A DNA stretch of 64,000 nt from Erpobdella octoculata (lineage: Eukaryota > Annelida > Clitellata > Hirudinida > Erpobdellidae): the NCBI GenBank assembly GCA_963978895.1, contig OZ022245.1, forward strand, positions 7,252,542-7,316,541. The letters are read 5' to 3'. The position numbers and the translations under genes were made by a program. Shown piece after piece: positions 42,356 to 62,920 of this stretch; the stretch's first letter is position 1; each line of letters starts with the position of its first letter. A model generated the notes under the pieces. It worked only from the letters and a program-made list of their open reading frames with translations. It searched no databases and had not been told where the DNA came from.

Positions 42356-44183
42356 TCAAGCGATTTTGTACTCAAAATTGGTTTCGGTCGAGTATATTTC
42401 ACTTTTCTCTTGCATTGTCTTCAAACAGTGCTTCACCGAGGGAAAATTCAAGGATTTGTAGATGAGTCGATTTTTTAGAAAATTATGCACAGCTTTTACC
42501 GACACACTTCTTTGAGCTATTTAAAAAGTTGAGTTATTCGCCTTAGTATCAAGTTAATAAAGACAAATATAAATAAATAAACCAACTTCTTCGCTCTTCT
42601 TTTGCTATGAAATCTTTGACTACCTTGTGCAATTCGGTGTCAAACTCAACAACCTAAAAATATGTTTACAAATTAAATATCAAGAAATTGTAGTATAATT
42701 TGCATAGAGTATAAAAAAACATATGATATGTTACTTGATATGCATCTAAATTGAAATTCTTATAAATGAATCCTGAAAACAACATGTCTTTTATAGAAAC
42801 AGCCAAGATCTGAAAAAGAGCAAATAGTAACATTTTAATACTGACACGTTTTAATACTAACAGTTTATTTTTAAAGCACTGCTTTTCTCAAAACAGAGAT
42901 AACTTATTTGATTGAAAAAGTTAAGTGCTGCTGAAGCAATTGCATTGAATTAGCTGAAAGAACTAAGTTCCTGTGCTGGTTCCTGATTAAACCTTATTTT
43001 ATTTTTTGATTAAACCTTATTTTATTTTGTGCAGTTAAATAATGTAAATAAAAAAAAGCAATTTAATGTCTATATGCAAAAAACCTCCTTATTCAAAACA
43101 TGAAGCTTCAAGGCAGCCAGTAGTTGTTCTTCTGTAAAAGATGGTATTGACAACTTTCTAAGATGATTGATGATTAAGGCAGTGGCATTCATCTGTTTTA
43201 AAGAAAACATTTGTATTAGGATAATTTTATGAAAATACAAACAGTAACACAAAAAGTTTACACTATCAGGAGAGCAACCGGGGAAGGAAACAGGAGCGAG
43301 AGAAATTATAGAAAAACCTTTTGAAAATACCACGTAACCTGACTAGTGTACAATAAATAGAAGAAATTTAAAAAAATTAAAATACATAATTTTTGAGGTC
43401 TGAATCTATGTATGCCTGAATGTATGTTTGTTATAACTTTGCAAAGTGCGGTTAGGTTGGGATGCAATCGCAAAATATGTAATGGTAATTAAAACAAGTA
43501 AAGGAAAAAACGAGTTTTTTAACACAAACTTTAATTTCAATTACACTCGATTTAGAAATACGAAAGATGTTTTTTTTAATTGAACATGTATTTTCATCCA
43601 ATATAAAGCTATGCTGAAAGTTTCAGCTTCTTAGCTAGTCAAAAAGCTGGTTAAATTTTACTTGCAAGATTTGCGTACAGAGAAAGCCACACACACAAAC
43701 AAAGATTGTAACCTAAATAAAAAATTTTCAAAAACCAGTCATTTCTGAGGTAAATATATCTCTAGTAGGTGAATAAATAGTAAGTGATTTGAAAATTAAA
43801 AAAGTATAAAAATCAACCAACCGATTCATAATCTTCATATTCGGCACTCCAGTCAAATTTGACATCATAAAACCTTTTGTGAAGTTCGAGTCTGAGAAAC
43901 GTGTCTAAGGACTCATCGGATACCTCTTCAAACACTTCTGCAATTCGAAATTTTGAGTAGAATGAATTAATGCAATAAAAAAATACATATATCTACACAC
44001 ATAATTTCCTATGTCTGTATGTTAGCAATTTCGCATAACGCGACAGCCGCGCTGGTCAGCAGTTAATAAACTTAGTGCGCGCATGCGTGTAATAAAAGTT
44101 ATTACGCAATTGTACAATGCGTAAAACAATATATAATGAGATTTAAAAAAACCCGTCATTTTTGACAAGCTATCTCTTGTATA

Positions 44184-44214
<31 letters not shown>

Positions 44215-46735
44215 TATTTGCTACTAAAAGAACTGCTGTTTCCTAGCTATATAATCAAGTTAATAACTTTATTTACTGATGTAACTGCAGTGAAGTTCAG
44301 CTTCTTCTCCACTAGCTTGTTTAAGATTGCCTCTGATGTGAACAAGATCTCCAATTTCAATTGTCATATTAGGGATGAGTTCATTTTGAATGTCTTTCAT
44401 TATTTTCGAAAGATATTTTGATTCTGCAAACGGCTCTAGAAAAATATTTTGGTTTTATCACAACAATTATTATCTCTAATGGTAATTATTTAGATGGAAT
44501 ATTCGAAACAGCAAAAAATATTAGGAGTTAAAACAGCCAGTCATGTTTTCTGTCAAAGAAGCTTACATCTACAAATTTCACAAGTACAATTTGATCAATA
44601 ATAAAAAGAAAATAAGAACAAGTAAAAATAACAAGCCGTAAAAAAAACAGGTTTCTTCACAAATCCCTTACATTTCTTTCATTCATTGCAAAATAAATTC
44701 TTTTAAAATGACATATTTGGAATCAATATATGTAAACATTTATTCAATTGTATTTTATTTATTTTTGTTTTAAAACATAGACAATTATTATTTTTAATCA
44801 AAAAAATTTCAAAAATTACTTAAACTTCAATAAAATACTTTGTCTTGAGGACCAGGCCTATATTTCAAATTTCAACTTGATTGGATGTCAGGAAGTTAGT
44901 TAAATTTCACTTTAAAAGTTTGCAAACATTCAAGCAAGTAAGCAGGCAAGACTGGCAGTGAAGTTAATATAAGGGATTTAAAAAAATGATAAGTCAAGAA
45001 CAGAAATGCTTCACAGAGAACAATTATTGACCAAAACAAAAAAAACTTAAATATTTACTCAACACAGGATGTTGTAACTTTCTAAAATAATAAGCAAAAA
45101 ATAACTTTTGAAAATAATAACATCCTCAATTTAACTTACTGGACCATTTGCGATTGTGTAACATCAAGTTTCTATTGTTCAGATTTTCCAAGAAGAAAAC
45201 ACACCTCACGGTACCGGTCCCATCATCAACTAAATTTAATAAAATTGTCTCAAATTAAATTTTTTTTTATAATTCTTAGTTTGCAAAATATTTGTAGTTA
45301 GTTAAACATTTAATTGCAGAAATAAAAATTTTTATTTCTCCATTAAGTTTATTATTTCAAACTTTTCTTTATTAAATTGTAATCTGTCATCTTAATTTCC
45401 TACATTGAAAATGTGAAAATGTAAACAACAAATCAACAATTTCAGAGGTTTGCACAGGGAGAGTTTTGATGAAAAGTGAAAACTGATGTTGATAATAATA
45501 AATTGTGGAACAGATTCATTTGCCAGTATAAACGATTTATTGATCGAAGACAGCTTGGACTGAGTTACTCGCAAGGTTCTTTGGAGATCATTCTTTAGAA
45601 ATGACTGACTGAAGGTTGGATAGTTTCCATGACTGAATTCATATATGAAACACCGTGATAGCTTTGAGGATTACAAGCAGACCGGAAGGAAGCTCTGTCC
45701 GTGAATTTTTTCTGTGCGGATGATCTAAGTTCTCAGTGCAGAAATTAAAGGACTGTTATTAAAAAAATATAAATAAATGAAAAGCTGATGTGGAAGAAAA
45801 AAGACTAAAAATGAATTTGAGTAAATTGTGTTCATTTGGTTTGATACAAAAAAGAATGAATGCAAAAATGTGTGCAGAGTTGGAGCATGCAGGCATTTTA
45901 TGAATGCATAAAAAATGTAGTAGCATTCTTGAAGAACTCCTAATGATGTACATTGTGCGCAGACTGCAGTATAAATGACTGTTCTTTGTGTGATATGATA
46001 GACAGCTAGAGTTAAGACTCTAAAGCATGAGCGAGATGCGTCTGAGCAATATAATTTGGCTCCTGTCCTAACTTCTACAATTTTTTAGTATAAAGCTTCC
46101 TATATATAGCATTGAAAAGAGGCTAGTAAAAATTAACTACATACAACAACTTGATTTGATAGTTAGATGAATATGTAATGTGATCGGAGAGTCTAGGAAA
46201 AAGCTTAACGTCCAACCTGTGAAAGCAGGGAAGTATGGAGGGATTTAAACCTATGATGATGATGATGATGATGATATAAAGTACAAATCTTTTAAGATTT
46301 ATTCATCACATGTATTCCAGGTGTTAAAAAAATCAGTAATGCTAAAAATGCAGTCTTTGTAAAATAACAGATACCTCGCATGGAATACACCTTTTCTCTT
46401 TTGTCACATTCCACCACAGTTCCAAAAATGTCAAACCCACAGACTGGAATATGATTGAGAAAACAAACGTCTGGGAAAGTATGTCAATTTATTCAAAATT
46501 CAATTTTTTGAATTATATACAGAGAAATAAAAAACCATACTAGTTTGATTATAGAATAGAAACATTTTCAAACCTATTGAAATTAATTTTTATTCAATAC
46601 TTCAAGTAAGAAAATTGAGTAGTTACTTTCTATGAATGCCAATTGGTGCAATTCTCCTATATGCACCATAGCGTCGTATACAGTGTTTGCTCTGATGAAG
46701 CCATAAAACCTTTCATGGGGTTCATTGGCTGACAT
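42356..46735 (-). CDS. STN1: STN1, CST complex subunit, 9 exons, 326 aa
   Basis: Exons: 46735-46627, 46470-46375, 45229-45140, 44435-44277, 43937-43822, 43192-43085, 42809-42735, 42653-42587, 42516-42356 (stop TGA). All introns are GT..AG and all phases fit. Residues about 37-165 form an OB fold: VCFLNHIPVCGFDIFGTVVE, SMRVDDGTGTVRCVFFL, then MTIEIGDLVHIRGNLKQ, matching the order (V.GTV, VDDSTG.I.C, IEIGD.I.VRG) in vertebrate STN1. Residues 191-273 (MNATALIINHLRKLSIPSFT ... DTELHKVVKDFIAKEERR) and 274-326 (RSVSVKAVHNFLKNRLIYKS ...) fit the two C-terminal winged helices, which separates STN1 from RPA2. Human STN1 is 368 aa. Known role: with CTC1 and TEN1 it binds single-stranded DNA and supports telomere and lagging-strand synthesis. 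The start region is the least certain part. Confidence 0.85.
43262..43346 (+). repeat. Helitron-like family 1 3' end in STN1 intron 5
   Basis: GGAGAGCAACCGGGGAAGGA ... ATTATAGAAAAACCTTTTGA ... CACGTAACCTGA, CTAG (43343-43346), T. It is a solo 3' terminus with a decayed hairpin. Confidence 0.5.
43400..43735 (+). repeat. Interspersed repeat in STN1 intron 5
   Basis: It contains GCTTCTTAGCTAGTCAAAAA followed by GCTGGTTAAATTTTACTTGC. The same text occurs inverted at 47440-47700 and 48000-48190 (GCAAGTAAAATTTAACCAGC), and a weaker relative lies near 44810-44960. The left part, TGCCTGAATGTATGTTTGTT, resembles a Helitron-like 5' region. No coding. Confidence 0.65.
44150..44213 (+). repeat. Decayed family 3 terminus and (TA)n in STN1 intron 4
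   Basis: CCCGTCATTTTTGACAAGCT retains one arm of the family 3 hairpin and is followed by a TA tract (44178-44213) next to exon 4. Confidence 0.45.
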
Positions 46736-46739
46736 AGTA

Positions 46740-47010
46740 TACTAATAGTAGTAATAGTAACTAATTTATAAAACTAAGTCTTAATAAGACTAAGACACTA
46801 ATGAACTAATGACTAACACTAAGACTATACTATGTCTTAGCCACTAACTAAGCTTATAGTATAAGACTAAGACTTTTAGTCTGCCTTAGCTTAGCTAGCT
46901 AGCTTGACTTTTTTAGAGTTTAAAATTTAATTAGATTAGATTAGTAGAATGATTAGATTAGTCAGATTAGTCATTAGTGATTAGTAGTAGTTTAGTAGAT
47001 TATTAATAGA
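46740..47010. repeat. Degenerate CTAA/TTAG low-complexity tract upstream of STN1
   Basis: Almost every few bases read ACTAA, TAGTA, CTAAGAC, TTAGCT or ATTAGTC, on both strands alternately, with local inverted repeats such as AAGTCTTAATAAGACTA. It begins about 5 bp upstream of the chosen STN1 ATG. It is not a telomeric TTAGGG array. Confidence 0.6.
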
Positions 47011-47289
47011 GCGCAACAAAAATATAATAAAGCACTATAAAAATGATCCACGGAGTGCATTGATGCTCGTGTTACTCATAATAACTATTTCATCAAAATA
47101 AAACTTAAAGTTATTTAGTAAACTAGACTAGACTAGTAACTAGTATATTTGGCGGTCAACAATTTAAAGAGACGATCTGTATTTATGTTTACATAACATT
47201 CAACCAATTAGGAAAAAGCAAAATTTCTACTAAAAGTGAACACACACATAATATAATTTGTCATATATAAAAATTACCAATTATATGTA

Positions 47290-47380
47290 TGTTAAAACAC
47301 ATCTGTTTAATAAATTCATGACCGAGCGCTATTGAACACCACGAAATAGCGCTAAACAAATTCAGTTTGATTGATTGAAT
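47290..47380 (+). repeat. CR1/L2-type LINE 3' tail scrap
   Basis: AAAACACATCTGTTTAATAA then GACCGAGCGCTATTGAACAC and AAATAGCGCTAAACA, ending near GATTGATTG. It corresponds to the last 90 bp of the element at 3209-3810. Confidence 0.75.
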
Positions 47381-47439
47381 CATCTTCTTAAATTCTGTAG
47401 TATAAACTGAATTTTTGAAATGTGGAACTCTAGCTTTTT

Positions 47440-48190
47440 CACAAACTTTTATTTAGGTTCCAATCTCTGCTTGTGTATGTGTGTGTGTGCGTCTTTCTCT
47501 GGACGCAAATCTTGCAAGTAAAATTTAACCAGCTTTTTGGCTAGCTAGGAAGCTGAAACTTTCAGCATAGCTTTATATTGGATGACAATACAAGGTTCAA
47601 TTAAAAAAAAATAATTTGAACATCTTTTGTATTTTTAAATCGAGTGTATTTGAAATAAAAGTTTGTGTAGAAAAACTAGTTTTTTCTTTTATTTTTACTT
47701 TAACATAAAGCACAAATCTTCCCTGTTAGAACTCTGACGATCATAATCAAATGAAATGAAAACTTCCACATATTTTTACTTTAATAATATAATATGGATA
47801 ATTTATATAGCGCAGTACAATGGAATAGTCATCACAAGAGCGCTGTTTTATTTTAACATAAGGCACAAATTCCACCCTATTAGAACTCTGAATAAAGAAA
47901 AAAAAATTGAGAAAAAAATTGCAATAAACTTTTTCAATTTTTGAGGTCACTGCGGAGCTGAAGATCTTAATCAAACAAAATGAAAAATTTCACGTAGTTT
48001 TAAAAACTTTTATTTTGTTTACAATCTCTGTTTGTGTGTGTCTTTCTCTGTACGCAAATCTTGCAAGTAAAATTTAACCAGCTTTTTGACTAGCTAGGAA
48101 CCTGAAATTTTCAGCATAGCTTTATATTGGATGACAATACATAATTCAATTATAAAAAATTCAACTTAAACATCTTTCGTATTTCTTTAC
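47440..48190 (-). repeat. Two inverted copies of the STN1-intron repeat
   Basis: CGCAAATCTTGCAAGTAAAA then TTTAACCAGCTTTTTGRCTA occur at about 47500 and 48050, in the same orientation, each followed by TTTATATTGGATGACAATAC. They are the reverse of 43400-43735. A LINE-tail-like ATATAGCGCAGTACAA lies between them near 47800. No gene is seen. Confidence 0.6.
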
Positions 48191-48582
48191 AGCACTTTAA
48201 AAAAAGCAGTTGGCATCCACAGACTTGAATTCCAGAAACGAGTTGAAACAGCTGTTGATGCCATGTCGCGGATATAAAACAATTGATTTAAAGTTGCGGA
48301 CATCCTCAATTTTTTCCTTAAACGTTTTCAAGAAATTGTAGGCTATGAAATCCTTTGGCGGATTTGAATTATTCCAATCTTTGCTGAGCACCCCAGACTC
48401 AGAGTTCAGAGGCGGCGATTGAGGGGGCGGCGCCCCAGATTCTTTCCACCAAATAGAAAAAATATCTTTATTAGCTCATTTATTTAGATTAGTTGATAAA
48501 CGTAGTATTTTTTATACATTTTGAATTATATCTACTTAGTTATATCATAAATCTCTGCTAATATTTTTCAATCTTTTAGATA

Positions 48583-50277
48583 CCGTAAAACGGGGTGACT
48601 TTGCCCGTGCGGGTGACTTTGGCCCAAAATGGATTTTTTGTTTTAATTGCGTCGATCTCCTTTTAAAACTGGCGAACAACCTCCATTTTTTTATCAAAAC
48701 AAACTGTGGTGTGTTAGCTAATACTTCGATCCTTCGATTGTTGTTTTCGCCGCCGTTTAATAATTTTATAGCTGTTTTTGCGAGAGTTGCGAAAGTGACG
48801 ATATTTTTTGGTGTGCAAACTTCTTCCTACACAGCAACAATTAACAAAGGCAAAGGACTCAAAATTTCCATAAATGATATTTTGTATATTACTGTTAATG
48901 TAGCGTGACATTTATTGTGTTTGGTCAACGCTCCTTTAAGTTATTGACCGTTAAAAAAAGTGGGTTGACTTTGGCCGCTTTCTGGGGTGACTTTGGCCCA
49001 TGGGAGGGTGACTTTGGCCCACGTTGAAAACTGCGTTTTGGAGCACTAAATAGCATAAATGTCAACATTTTTTGTTGTTTTATTTTACTATGATTACGAT
49101 TTGACAACAATTAACAATTTTTCAGATTTTATCATGCCTAGAACGTGTAAAAACAACGCTCGGTAGCAGAACTTATGGTTCTTACTCGTCGTCAAACTTG
49201 CAAGCAGCTTTGCTGGGAATCAGTACTGGCAGAACAACACAAAGAGAAGCAGACAAATTATACAAAATTCCTAGATCAACACTAAGGAACAAACTCTAAG
49301 GTGCACATTCAAATAAATGTGGTGGGCAGACAATATTTTCTGATGAGGCGGAAGCCGCTTTCAAGTCTTATGTTGTGACGGCCTCAACATTTGGATTCCC
49401 CGTAGATAATTCAGATTTGCGGAATATTGTTAAAGGTTTTACGTAGGACAGGTTATAAAATTAAATGATTTGATACCTTTTAACTAGGTGTGACATTTAG
49501 AAAATTGTTGTTTTATTAGGTGAAAAAAGTTAGAAAAGCCGAGGCAGAAGTTCGTCTTATGAAGAGAAGCGGACGTAACTGGAAATGGCCGAAGCCTGAA
49601 GAGAGAGCTGTCTATCAAGAGGCTGAGATCTTCACACTCATATCAGCTCCAAAGCAAATTTCTAGGAGGGGACTTTACTCAATTCCTGAGCTGCAGCGCA
49701 TTGATTATTTCTGACGAAATCAATTTATTGTGTTATTTCTTGCTCCGTTCTCTTGATTTATAAATGTGTTGCAACTCATTTTTCATGTTTAATATTTACT
49801 AAAGATTAAAGAAAGAAAAATTAATGATAAACTTTGATCCAATGTTTTGGTAGAGCAGTTTATAATGTGAACTCAGGTGAAATATCAAATAAAATTTTGC
49901 TCGATATGTTTGGGGACTCTAAACGGTGCCAAAACAAGCTAAATTAATTCTGTAAAAAGTGTATTTCAACAAAACATACATAGTATATTGAAAAATAAAA
50001 TAATTGAAATGAAACTGTTTAGAGGTTAACATTTTTTTCTGGACAGGCTTAAAGTCGCTGGGCCAAAGTCACCCCTATCAGCGGGGTGACTTTGGCCCAG
50101 CCTTTAAACGCGTAAAAATATATTAAAAAAATTTTTTTTTTAAACTTTCGCTAGGTCACGCCATACATCACTACTATGCACACCTTTTTAGCATAATAGC
50201 TCATAGAAATATAATTTGTACTTTAAAATATAGATTGATTTATGTGTAAACTGGGCCAAAGCCACCCCGTTTTACGG
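48583..50277 (+). mobile_element. pogo/Tc1-like element with GGTGACTTTGGCCC repeats
   Basis: TA, CCGTAAAACGGGGTGACTTT on the left and AAAGCCACCCCGTTTTACGG, TA on the right: inverted ends of about 22 bp with one mismatch, flanked by TA (48581 and 50278). GGTGACTTTGGCCC is repeated at about 48609, 48987 and 49005, and again in an inverted pair at about 50060-50098. These look like transposase binding sites. It interrupts the hAT-type element between TTTTAGA and CCTTTTGTTACATTC. Confidence 0.8.
49132..49715 (+). pseudogene. pogo-like transposase relic (HTH_psq)
   Basis: One frame reads YGSYSSSNLQAALLGISTGR, EADKLYKIPRSTLRNKL, stop, GGQTIFSDEAEAAFKSYVVT, ASTFGFPVDNSDLRNIVKGF. This is the pipsqueak-type helix-turn-helix and start of the CENP-B-like region of pogo/Tigger transposases (KAA..Y.IPRSTL; GFP.....I). 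A second piece at 49520-49714 (VKKVRKAEAEVRLMKRSGRN...) is in another frame. The DDE core is absent, so the copy is dead. Confidence 0.7.
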
Positions 50278-50506
50278 TACCTTTTGTTACATTCATACTT
50301 TAAAAAGTTTTTTTGTCTGCGTTTAATATTAAATAAAAGTTAGTATTTTCGTATACTGTTTTTTTTAATTAATATGATGTTTTACATGAAAATACGACAC
50401 ACTAGTGTATATTGGCATGGTTATTTGAGTTTGAAGTTTGAAGATTCTCTAGGTTGAATTTAAAAAATCTAAGCCCCCCCCAGATTTTGCTGAATCGCCG
50501 CCTCTG

Positions 50507-50991
50507 GCCATACTCCGTATAAGTCTGGGCCGGCGGTGGAAGAGCCTGAATAGGCTGCTTTGGTTATCATAAAAAAACACACACATAAAGCTATATTTAT
50601 CTTAAACGCTGGAAAAGTGAAAAGTGCATAAATAAATAACAACAAACAACATTTAATAAACGCGACATCAAAATCCCAAAACAATATGATCATGAATTCT
50701 TTTTATTAAGAGGTTCAGTGGCTTCGATTTTTTCCTAACATGGCCCATGATGAATAATTAGGATAAATTTTTTCAAATATTTATAACATGGAATGACTAC
50801 AAGCAAGAGTTGAACGAATGTAATTTTGTTTGACCATATTGTGGTGAAGTATCCAAACAACTTTCGCAACCAAAATTGCATGACGCAGCCGGGCTTCACT
50901 AGAGAGTGTCTTGTTTTTTTTTTTTTTTTTTTTTTTTTATAAATGTCTGCAAAGAAAATTCAGTTTTTTTAATGTAGTAAGTATACATTGT
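50507..50991. other. Downstream flank of the receptor gene; no gene
   Basis: AT-rich; a 28-base poly-T run at 50911-50938 lies about 55 bp beyond the receptor stop codon (a poly-A run on the coding strand). Confidence 0.5.
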
Positions 50992-53911
<2,920 letters not shown>

Positions 53912-54465
53912 ATTCCGGCTTTAAAGACTGTGCTTTAAAACCACGAAACAATAAAAACTCGGTGTGGTGTTCAACATTTACAATTTTGTGCTAATAAATA
54001 ATGTTGAGATATAAAACGTTCTTTTTTAAACTAATTTAACTGATATTTTCTAAAAACTGAAATACTGTCTCATCCTCCATCCCAATCTATAGTAAATAAT
54101 CGAAGACAACCGCTGGACGGTCGCTGCTCGACAGCTTCGTTTCATTGGCTCTTGCTTGCTAATAGAAGAAATAGCCGTCGTCCCAGGGATGTACATGTTG
54201 GCACAGTAGGTAGGTAGGTAGGTAGGTAGGTAGGTAGGAACTGACCTAGTCTAGTAGAAAAAAGATTAAAAAAACAAGACAAAACGTTTGATTGAATTAC
54301 ATTAACATAAATCGTTTGGTATATAGGAATTTCTAAAAAAAATTAAAATTATACACGTGTAACCGTATTTAAATAATTTATTTTCTGGGACCTCAAATAT
54401 GGAATGGAAAATATGGTTGATTGGTTATTACTTGCTAGAGTAACTGCCACTTAAAAATCAACAAC
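53912..54465. other. Receptor upstream flank with repeat scraps
   Basis: A (TAGG)n tract lies at 54207-54238. At 54380-54445 CTGGGACCTCAAATATGGAA then TGGAAAATATGGTTGATTGG and GTAACTGCC is one unit of the 158-bp repeat of Helitron-like family 2. No gene is seen. Confidence 0.6.
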
Positions 54466-54849
54466 CCATCCATCCATCCATCCATCCATCCATCCATCCA
54501 TCCATCCATCCATCCATCCATCCATCCATCCATCCATCCATCCATCCATCCATCCATCCATCCATCCATCCATCCATCCATCCATCCATCCATCCATCCA
54601 TCCATCCATCCATCCATCCATCCATCCATCCATCCATCCATCCATCCATCCATCCATCCATCCATCCATCCATCCATCCATCCATCCATCCATCCATCCA
54701 TCCATCCATCCATCCATCCATCCATCCATCCATCCATCCATCCATCCATCCATCCATCCATCCATCCATCCATCCATCCATCCATCCATCCATCCATCCA
54801 TCCATCCATCCATCCATCCATCCATCCATCCATCCATCCATCCATCCAT
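54466..54849. repeat. (CCAT)n microsatellite, about 96 units
   Basis: A pure CCAT tract of about 384 bp. Its reverse gives open Trp-Met-Asp-Gly frames, which are artefacts of the repeat. Confidence 0.98.
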
Positions 54850-56727
54850 ATCTTGGATCATCCATAAGTATTGGCCCGATGTGAAAGACTGGCAGTTTAT
54901 ACACAAATAATGCACCCTTTCAAATTAACGTGCACCCTTTGTTTTAAAATCCTGGCTACGGGCCTGCCCGGGACACGTGTTTCCCCTGTTCTGCAGCTAC
55001 GCTTCTAAAAAATTTTGGTAAAGTGAAGATTTACTTTACATACTTTCTTTGTGCAAGTGCATGGCACTCCCTGTTTTCAAAATTCTGCATCCGCCTCTGA
55101 TTTGCACAGTTAAATTACAAATAGCAATGATTACTACTATAAATGAACGATCATCCACAGCACTATAAATATTGAAAACCAGGACATGGTCAACTGTGAA
55201 ATATGACAGATTTTTGGGGATTGGGTTATATATTATTAGTGTCCACAGAAACAGAATTTCAAAAATAACAGAAGACAATGTGTTATGACATTTATTTACA
55301 CAAGTTATACAGTTTTAGGAAATTATTAAAAATTGAAGTTTAATTTAAAAAGTGACTCATTGACATTAATTCATCCAATATATTTAATAAACTGGTCAAT
55401 AATTTTGGCAGACAAACAGTTATTGGCGGTGTCGGTGATATAAACCTTTCCAACTAAAGCATTTTTGTAATGTTCCGCGTGTTTTTAAATCATTTTAGAT
55501 TTTTTATTAAGATGTAAAATAAAATAAAGTTAACTGAAAATTGTACTTTACATACCCAATTTTAAAGAAAAAATTTCAAAAATTTTCTAATGGCTCATTG
55601 AACCCCAAGACTCCCATACAATTTTTGGAAGAAAAAAATAAAAAACGGGAGGGAGAATATGACAAAAGAAGGGAAGAGAAAAAAGAAAAATTTTGCTCTC
55701 CTGAAAAATTCCTGCGGGTGCCCATGGGAAGCGGAATAGGTCAAGGACTGGATCCATAACATATCTAGTAGGCCCAATGTTTTATCGTTAATTATATCAT
55801 GATTACATGATTATATTATAGATGAGCTGATGTATCAAACTACATATATACGCATCAGTAGTTATATCATACTTATAAAAATATTGATGTAACTATATGA
55901 TGTAGGTAATTGGCTGAATTGTTTAGGTTGTAGATACAGATACATGAAGATATCCATGAATAGGTCTATGGGGTAAGTCTGGATGGGGTAACACCAACCC
56001 TAGTGACCCCACTGGTCCCACGTATTGAGAACTCAGTGCTACGCGTTGATCAAAACAAACCAACTGAAATGCCACAATTTGAGAAAGTCCCTCACTCACA
56101 ACTGAAGTAATGCTAATTACCGGCAGCATTGGCGAGCAGCCATGGCAATGCTGGAAAACCGTGTCTGATTACTGCCCCACTAATTATACATGGAATGATG
56201 TCGTACCAACTTCTGGCGCTCACATAATATGCGGCCAATGTGGGGTTGATGAATTATAGGGGAGGAAGATCTTGACTTTTTAAATTTGATCCCAGTTGTG
56301 TGGCTGTTGAAAACGACTTATAAATCATATCTATTTTTGCTAGTGCACTTGCAGAAGAAAAAAAATCGAAAAAATATTATGTCAATTTTTTCGCAAGTTT
56401 AATTTCTTTTTTTAAACTTTTAGAAAATAAAACTAAATCTTTTAAGATAGCTTTTCGCCTTCCCACCAATTTTTAACAACGGAGTCATTTTTCACGGACC
56501 ATCTGGTCAAATGTGGACTTTGTGGTTTCAGAAAGTAGAATCGAACCGAATGCATTTAAAGCGGTGCTATGCTTACTTATAATCAATTTTTATGAAGAAA
56601 CACTTGTGAAATTAGTAGAACAATTTCCAGCAAGTCGCTGAAAAATAGACAGCTTGTCAGTCGTGCATTATTTTTGCAGAAAGACAAGAGACAAGACAAG
56701 ACAAGAAGATAATCCTGATAGTTAGTT
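54850..56727. other. Intergenic, repeat ends and an unexplained GC-richer block
   Basis: TTTTAAAATCCTGGCTACGG, GCCTG (54941-54965) and CAAAATTCTGCATCCGCCTC, TG (55077-55098) are typical DNA-transposon (hAT-like) termini. From 55930 to 56280 the sequence is clearly richer in G+C than its surroundings (GGGGTAACACCAACCCTAGT ... GGCAGCATTGGCGAGCAGCC), without an open frame or a family I recognise. No gene is supported. The right part is the PEX5 upstream region. Confidence 0.45.

Positions 56728-62920
<6,193 letters not shown>

Larger units (their letters stand above)
48407..50506. mobile_element. hAT-type element (related to 2512-4186) carrying a nested pogo-like element
   Basis: Ends CAGAGGCGGCGATTGAGGGG and CAGATTTTGCTGAATCGCCG, CCTCTG are inverted. 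The left 170 bp (TTTAGATTAGTTGATAAA ... TTTTTCAATCTTTTAG) and right 225 bp (TTTTGTTACATTCATA ... TTGAAGATTCTCT) match the element at 2512-4186. An 8-bp duplication is not seen here (TCAGAGTT versus GCCATACT). Confidence 0.75.

Noticed and set aside
46740..47010. A telomeric repeat array near STN1
   Set aside because: The words are TTAGT, CTAAG and similar; there is no run of TTAGGG or another known telomere unit.
48399..50514. An 8-bp target duplication for the second hAT-type element
   Set aside because: Left flank TCAGAGTT and right flank GCCATACT do not match, so the duplication is either lost or the copy is rearranged.
54435..54915. Three overlapping Trp-Met-Asp-Gly repeat frames
   Set aside because: Product of the (CCAT)n tract; all frames of the same strand are open, as expected of a tetranucleotide repeat.
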